Below, piece after piece: positions 6,136 through 9,845 of a DNA stretch of 9,845 bases (position 1 is its first letter; each line of letters begins with the position of its first letter). The stretch is taken from NCBI GenBank assembly GCA_021647345.1, contig JAKIUX010000014.1, positions 1-9,845 on the forward strand, written 5' to 3'. The notes under the pieces were generated by a model, which worked only from the letters and a program-made list of their open reading frames with translations, ran no database searches and was not told where the DNA came from. This stretch comes from Hydrogenimonas sp. GTDB lineage: Bacteria > Campylobacterota > Campylobacteria > Campylobacterales > Hydrogenimonadaceae. The translations under genes were made by a program, and so were the position numbers.

Positions 6136-6162
6136 CCTTCGCTAAATTTTAATTTTTCAGAG
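6136..6162. repeat. 27-bp inverted repeat, right copy (upstream of the EI24 gene)
   Basis: This is the partner of 5606-5632, with 26 of 27 positions complementary. It ends 27 bases before the ATG at 6190. The bases after it (AGTTCAATAATATAAA) and those at the equivalent place before corA (GCTTTAATTGATAATAAA) are also loosely alike, both AT-rich with AATAAT-like boxes. That favours a duplicated promoter region over a transposon end. Confidence 0.7.
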
Positions 6163-6189
6163 AGTTCAATAATATAAAAAGGTTTTTTC

Positions 6190-7146
6190 ATGAAAAAAGT
6201 GAACAGCTATTTTCTAAGAAGTATAAAAGATATTTTAAGATGGGATGTTCTCAAACTCGCACTCGGTATAGGCTTGCCTCTTATGGCTCTATGGATAGCG
6301 GTGGGCTGGGTCTACTGGGATCTTGCCGTCTCAGTAACATCCAAAATCATAAGCTGGGTTCCGTTTTCGATAGTCAAGGCTAACGGTGCACTCTTTATAC
6401 TCTTTTTCATCTGGTTTGTGGCGGTTCTTGTCTCTTTTGCCATCATAACCGCTCTAATAGGCCCGCCGATCTTGAGAAAGTTCAAAGAGAAGACCTACTA
6501 CTTCTATACATTTGCCACACTCTTGATACTATCGGCCGGATGGGCACTTCTTCTTCTTTTAAATTGGCATGTCGTGAACGAGCAGATACAGAAACTTCTT
6601 ACGCTGCTGCCGTTTCAGACAGTTGCCGACGGTATAGCGTGGCTTATAGCATTCTATCTTTTTTACAATCTCTTCATACTTTCGCTATATCTTGTTATAT
6701 CATACTTCAGAAGACCCTTTTTGGATGCGATAAAGGAGATAGACTACCCACACATTGATACAGCCGGAAGCGGTATCAGCAAAAAGCACCATATAAGCGT
6801 TTTGCGTGACTCAGCTCTGTTTATACTCTTTTCGATAGCGCTATTTCCGATACTCTTTATACCCGTAGCCAATGTCATTGCACAGCTCTTTTTGTGGGCA
6901 TGGCTCTATAGAGAGTCCTACTTTCTCAGCACTTGCTCTCTTTATTGCAACGAAGAGGATTACCGGCAGCTTTGCGACCACAGATATACCATATGGAGTA
7001 TAGCGATTTTTGCAGCTCTGCTAAACTTTTTACCAGTTATAAATATATTTGCCCCATTCTTTGCTCAGTTGATGTTCTTCCACTGGATAATGGAGCATAA
7101 AAGTAGCTTGGCAGGGTATACCGTGGCAGCTGCGCCAAAAGATTGA
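6190..7146 (+). CDS. EI24/CysZ-like six-helix inner-membrane protein
   Basis: This 318-residue integral membrane protein has hydrophobic segments at about 20-46, 65-95, 106-126, 145-172, 207-235 and 268-297. The final two share the family-like pattern of a Pro-x-x-N turn followed by an aromatic-rich helix: FIPVANVIAQLFLWAWLYRES (second half of segment five) and FLPVINIFAPFFAQLMFFHW (segment six). This, with the GPPI motif after segment two, points to the EI24 domain family, which includes the E. coli sulfate permease CysZ; most members are uncharacterised, and a sulfate role cannot be read from the sequence. The ATG is preceded by a modest AAAAAGG site (6176-6182). The upstream gap holds the 27-bp repeat and a possible sigma-28 promoter. 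pgi follows 80 bases later with its own -10 box. Family assignment is from pattern recall. Confidence 0.7.
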   Translation: MKKVNSYFLRSIKDILRWDVLKLALGIGLPLMALWIAVGWVYWDLAVSVTSKIISWVPFSIVKANGALFILFFIWFVAVLVSFAIITALIGPPILRKFKEKTYYFYTFATLLILSAGWALLLLLNWHVVNEQIQKLLTLLPFQTVADGIAWLIAFYLFYNLFILSLYLVISYFRRPFLDAIKEIDYPHIDTAGSGISKKHHISVLRDSALFILFSIALFPILFIPVANVIAQLFLWAWLYRESYFLSTCSLYCNEEDYRQLCDHRYTIWSIAIFAALLNFLPVINIFAPFFAQLMFFHWIMEHKSSLAGYTVAAAPKD

Positions 7147-7170
7147 TCGCAAAAGAGTATCTAACGGCTC

Positions 7171-7176
7171 TATAAT
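7171..7176 (+). promoter_or_regulatory. Candidate -10 box of the pgi operon
   Basis: A perfect TATAAT lies 50 bases before the pgi ATG, in the 80-base gap after the EI24 gene. The nearest -35-like TTGATC (7143-7148) is 22 bases away, too far to count. Campylobacterota housekeeping promoters often lack a clear -35 box, so a promoter here is plausible. AAAAAGG sits 8 bases before the ATG. Confidence 0.45.
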
Positions 7177-7226
7177 AAAGCGAAAAAGATGCAAAATCTA
7201 TCAGCATATAGAAAAAGGTATCCAAA

Positions 7227-8486
7227 ATGATAACTTACGATTTAAACATTGGATGGCAAGCAGACGATGAAGCAAGCATGATGATGCAAGATGCTTTTGA
7301 ACAACTTGTATATGAGAGAGAAAATGCGATTGCGGGGTATTACAATCTTCCTAAAAGCTCTAAACCTATCATAACTGAGGCAAAGGCTTTTGCAGCGTCA
7401 AACGATGCGGTTAATAATAGCGATACGATAGTAGTTGTAGGCATAGGTGGCTCATCTTTGGGGATCAAGGCTGTTGATTCGATGCTTCGCCACAAATACC
7501 CTGCTGCAAAGCGGCTTATATTTCTTGAAAATCCCGATCCGGTCGATTTGCAGATGAAGTTTTCGATGATAGAAAAAGAGAGATCTATCTTCATCGTTAT
7601 CTCTAAATCTGGTACCACTGTAGAGACGATGTCTATATTTAAAGCCGTTTTGGCCCGTTTTGAGATAGACCTTAATAAGAGCGACAAAGATAGAATTATC
7701 GCCATAACCGACGAAGGGTCGGCGCTTTGCCGCTTTGTCGATACCCACTCTCTGAAGGCCTATACCATTCCCCATAATGTGGGCGGCAGATTTTCTGTTT
7801 TAAGCAGTGTCGGAATTGTACCTCTCACCTTGGCCGGATACGACACATGCTCTCTTCTTGAAGGAGGCGCGTCTATGGTGGATCGCTTTTTCGACGCGAA
7901 AGAGGAGCATATGCTGATAAAAGCGGCATTTATAGCCTCCAACTGGAGAGAGTACAGAACCAACGTTCTTTTTGCTTACGGAAACTCTCTTGAAGATTTT
8001 ACAAAGTGGTACGTTCAGCTCTGGGGGGAGTCGCTCGGCAAGATAGACCGCTGCGGAAACAGGGTAGGGCCGACTCCTGCCGGACACATAGGTTCGGTAG
8101 ACCAGCACTCCTTTTTGCAGCTTCTGATGCAGGGGCCGAAAGATAAGAGTGTTACTTTTTTGAAGGTAGAAGATTTTGAGAGCTCTCTGAAAATTCCAGA
8201 TATAGAGTTGAAGCATATAGAGAGAGTAGACTATCTCAACGGCCACACCTTCAACGAACTGATAAATGCCGAGTGTGACGCTACGATGGAGGCTCTCTCG
8301 AAGGAGGAGGTTCCGGTCGATATGATAAAACTCGACAAGATAGATGAAGAAAATATAGGGGAGTTGATACTCTATTACGAATTGCTTACATCCCTTGTCG
8401 GTTCCATGCTGCATGTAGATACCTACAATCAGCCGGGCGTTGAGATGGGCAAGAGAATATTGGCCGAAAAATTTAAAAAGGTGTGA
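7227..8486 (+). CDS. pgi: Glucose-6-phosphate isomerase
   Basis: The enzyme interconverts glucose-6-phosphate and fructose-6-phosphate in the cytosol, here most likely serving gluconeogenesis and glycogen turnover. Two SIS (sugar isomerase) subdomains are visible. Phosphate-binding motifs are GIGGSS (72-77) and SKSGTT (126-131). The first PGI signature is centred on GGRFS (186-190). Probable catalytic residues are Glu268 in LWGESLGK and His294 in VDQHSFLQ, with Lys409 in the second signature YNQPGVEMGK (400-409). At 419 residues it is the short form, well below the roughly 550 of E. coli Pgi, and no key residue is lost. The next gene starts 4 bases after the TGA, with its ribosome site inside the pgi 3' end, so translation is probably coupled. 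The start is the first ATG, supported by AAAAAGG upstream. Confidence 0.96.
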   Translation: MITYDLNIGWQADDEASMMMQDAFEQLVYERENAIAGYYNLPKSSKPIITEAKAFAASNDAVNNSDTIVVVGIGGSSLGIKAVDSMLRHKYPAAKRLIFLENPDPVDLQMKFSMIEKERSIFIVISKSGTTVETMSIFKAVLARFEIDLNKSDKDRIIAITDEGSALCRFVDTHSLKAYTIPHNVGGRFSVLSSVGIVPLTLAGYDTCSLLEGGASMVDRFFDAKEEHMLIKAAFIASNWREYRTNVLFAYGNSLEDFTKWYVQLWGESLGKIDRCGNRVGPTPAGHIGSVDQHSFLQLLMQGPKDKSVTFLKVEDFESSLKIPDIELKHIERVDYLNGHTFNELINAECDATMEALSKEEVPVDMIKLDKIDEENIGELILYYELLTSLVGSMLHVDTYNQPGVEMGKRILAEKFKKV

Positions 8487-8490
8487 ATCG

Positions 8491-9845
8491 ATGAATCTTT
8501 TTCCCTATCCGATAGATGAGAAGTACTCTACCAAAGTTGCCTACTTCTCAATGGAGTTTGCCATAGATCAAGCCCTTAAGACATACTCTGGCGGGTTGGG
8601 CTTTCTGGCCGGATCGCACATGCGAAGCGCCAACGACAGAAGGCAGCATACAATTGGGGTTGGGATGCTCTGGAGCTACGGCTACTACGATCAGGAACGG
8701 CACGAAGACAATACGCTCAAAATCGGCTACAGAAGGAAGTTCTACTACTTCATTGAAGAGACCGGTATAAAAGTTGAGGTGATGATCAACGGCAAGCCGG
8801 TTACGGTGAAGTCATACCTTCTGCCGGCATCTACTTTCGATACCGCACCTGTCATACTCCTTACCACCGACTGTTTCGAAAATGACAACCTCTCCCGAAC
8901 CATAAGCCATAAACTATACGACGCCCACGAAGAGACGAGAGGGGCGCAGGAGATAGTGCTTGGAGTAGGAGGTGTGAAGGTGCTTGAGGCTATGGGAGTC
9001 GATATAGATATCTACCATATGAACGAAGGGCACTCTCTTCCTCTCGTTTTCGAACTTATGAAAAAATACCCGGAGATAGAAGAGCTTAAAAAGCGGGTGG
9101 TCTTTACGACCCACACTCCGGAAATGGCGGGAAATGAGGAGCATGATGTTCATATGCTGGAGCGTATGGGTTTTTTTAACGGCTTCAGTGCGGCAGAGAT
9201 AGGCGAAAAACTCGACTACCGCGACCAAAACTTCTCTCTTACCGTGGTGGCTCTTAAAACATCTAAACGTGCCAATGCGGTATCGAAGATTCATAAAAAA
9301 GTGGCAAACGAGCTGTTGAGCGGTGTTGAGGGCAGCTGTGAGATTATCAGCATAACCAACGCTCAAAATATGCGCTACTGGGCCGACAAGCAGCTTCTTA
9401 GCTGGATGCAGGAGCATGAAGACTACCAGCTTGTGGGACGTAAAAAGCATCTTAAACGTATACTTTTCGAAGAGGTTGCCCACCAGACCGGAAAGCTTTT
9501 CGACCCCGACGTGCTGACCATAGTCTGGGCACGCCGCTTCGCTGAGTATAAGCGCCCGGGACTGCTCACATACGATATGGAGAGGTTCAGAAGACTAATA
9601 AGCGACTGCGATAGGCCCGTTCAGATCATCTGGGCCGGAAAGCCGTACCCTCTCGACTACAGAGCGGTTCAGATGTTCAACGATCTTGTGATGATGAGCC
9701 GGGAGTTCAAAAACGTCGCAGTTCTTATAGGTTACGAGCTTCGACTCTCCAAGCTTCTCAAACAGGGGAGCGATCTGTGGCTCAACACTCCAAGATGGGG
9801 CAGGGAAGCGAGCGGTACCAGCGGTATGAGTGCCGGCGTAAATGC
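8491..9845 (+). CDS. GT35-family alpha-glucan (glycogen/maltodextrin) phosphorylase homologue lacking the PLP lysine; 3' end beyond the window
   Basis: The 451 visible residues match the short, Thermotoga/archaeal-type alpha-glucan phosphorylases, which release glucose-1-phosphate from glucan using pyridoxal phosphate. Landmarks in order: VAYFSMEFAI (16-25), TYSGGLGFLAG (31-41), the YHMNEGHS region, FTTHTPEMAG, WARRFAEYKR, IWAGK, and GSDLWLNTPRWGREASGTSGM (ending 446). The protein begins directly at the phosphorylase fold, without the extra N-terminal domain some relatives carry. Ser447 occupies the place of the PLP Schiff-base lysine (MK in GTSGMK; Lys680 of muscle phosphorylase), and the following residues read SAGVNA rather than a KAxxNG-like run. 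TNAQNMRYW also replaces the usual TNGVHxxTW. AAGGTG (8478-8483) overlaps the pgi stop codon, fixing the ATG at 8491. It may be a glucan-binding or non-PLP glycosyltransferase relative; glycogen context is supported by pgi. Confidence 0.85.
   Translation, partial: MNLFPYPIDEKYSTKVAYFSMEFAIDQALKTYSGGLGFLAGSHMRSANDRRQHTIGVGMLWSYGYYDQERHEDNTLKIGYRRKFYYFIEETGIKVEVMINGKPVTVKSYLLPASTFDTAPVILLTTDCFENDNLSRTISHKLYDAHEETRGAQEIVLGVGGVKVLEAMGVDIDIYHMNEGHSLPLVFELMKKYPEIEELKKRVVFTTHTPEMAGNEEHDVHMLERMGFFNGFSAAEIGEKLDYRDQNFSLTVVALKTSKRANAVSKIHKKVANELLSGVEGSCEIISITNAQNMRYWADKQLLSWMQEHEDYQLVGRKKHLKRILFEEVAHQTGKLFDPDVLTIVWARRFAEYKRPGLLTYDMERFRRLISDCDRPVQIIWAGKPYPLDYRAVQMFNDLVMMSREFKNVAVLIGYELRLSKLLKQGSDLWLNTPRWGREASGTSGMSAGVN

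Noticed and set aside
7800..8414. Minus-strand ORF of 204 codons opposite pgi
   Set aside because: It is fully antisense to a gene with all PGI signatures, and no family motif is visible in it.
8914..9483. Long minus-strand ORF of 189 codons opposite the phosphorylase gene
   Set aside because: It lies wholly within a clearly coding gene on the other strand, has no ribosome site or recognisable domain, and its composition is that of an antisense shadow.

Overview
The window looks like chromosomal DNA of a free-living member of the Campylobacterota (epsilon group; a Sulfurimonas, Sulfurovum or Hydrogenimonas-like organism is my best guess). The basis is the AT-leaning, AGA/ATA-rich codon use, strong AAGGAG ribosome sites, a soluble TlpD-like chemoreceptor with a zinc-binding CZB tail, a short glucose-6-phosphate isomerase, and TATAAT-type or sigma-28-type promoters with poor -35 boxes. 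I see no tRNA, rRNA, CRISPR array or insertion sequence. The genus is inference.

Layout. Positions 1-491 (minus) hold the N-terminal part of an MgtE magnesium channel. Reading away from it are a divergent D-2-hydroxyacid dehydrogenase homologue (766-1701) and a 73-residue coiled-coil protein (1716-1937) with their own ribosome sites. Converging on these, with overlapping stop codons, is a cytosolic chemoreceptor (1934-3025, minus) with a well-formed sigma-28 (FliA) promoter. Next on the minus strand is an OmpA-family outer-membrane protein (3190-4466) with four TSP3-type calcium-binding repeats, split by a one-base frameshift. Then come a CorA-family Mg2+ channel (4631-5569) and a 70-residue predicted secreted protein (5702-5914). 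The last three genes are on the plus strand: a six-helix EI24/CysZ-like membrane protein (6190-7146), pgi (7227-8486) and, 4 bp later, a GT35 alpha-glucan phosphorylase homologue that runs off the window (8491-9845).

How they fit together. pgi and the phosphorylase homologue form a small glycogen or hexose-phosphate unit: glucan to glucose-1-phosphate, with pgi linking glucose-6-phosphate and fructose-6-phosphate. MgtE and CorA are two independent Mg2+ routes in one neighbourhood. The chemoreceptor and its promoter tie the region to the flagellar regulon.

Most worth a second look: (1) the phosphorylase homologue has serine where GT35 enzymes carry the lysine that binds pyridoxal phosphate; (2) the dehydrogenase keeps the Rossmann motif, Arg and His but has a shortened active-site segment lacking the catalytic Glu; (3) a near-perfect 27-bp inverted repeat lies upstream of both corA and the EI24 gene and brackets the small secreted-protein gene; (4) a second sigma-28-like promoter followed by a hairpin and T-run in the 5.9-6.2 kb gap may mark a small RNA; (5) the frameshift in the OmpA gene is a single missing G relative to its own sister repeats. 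I did not find a clearly new multi-gene system.
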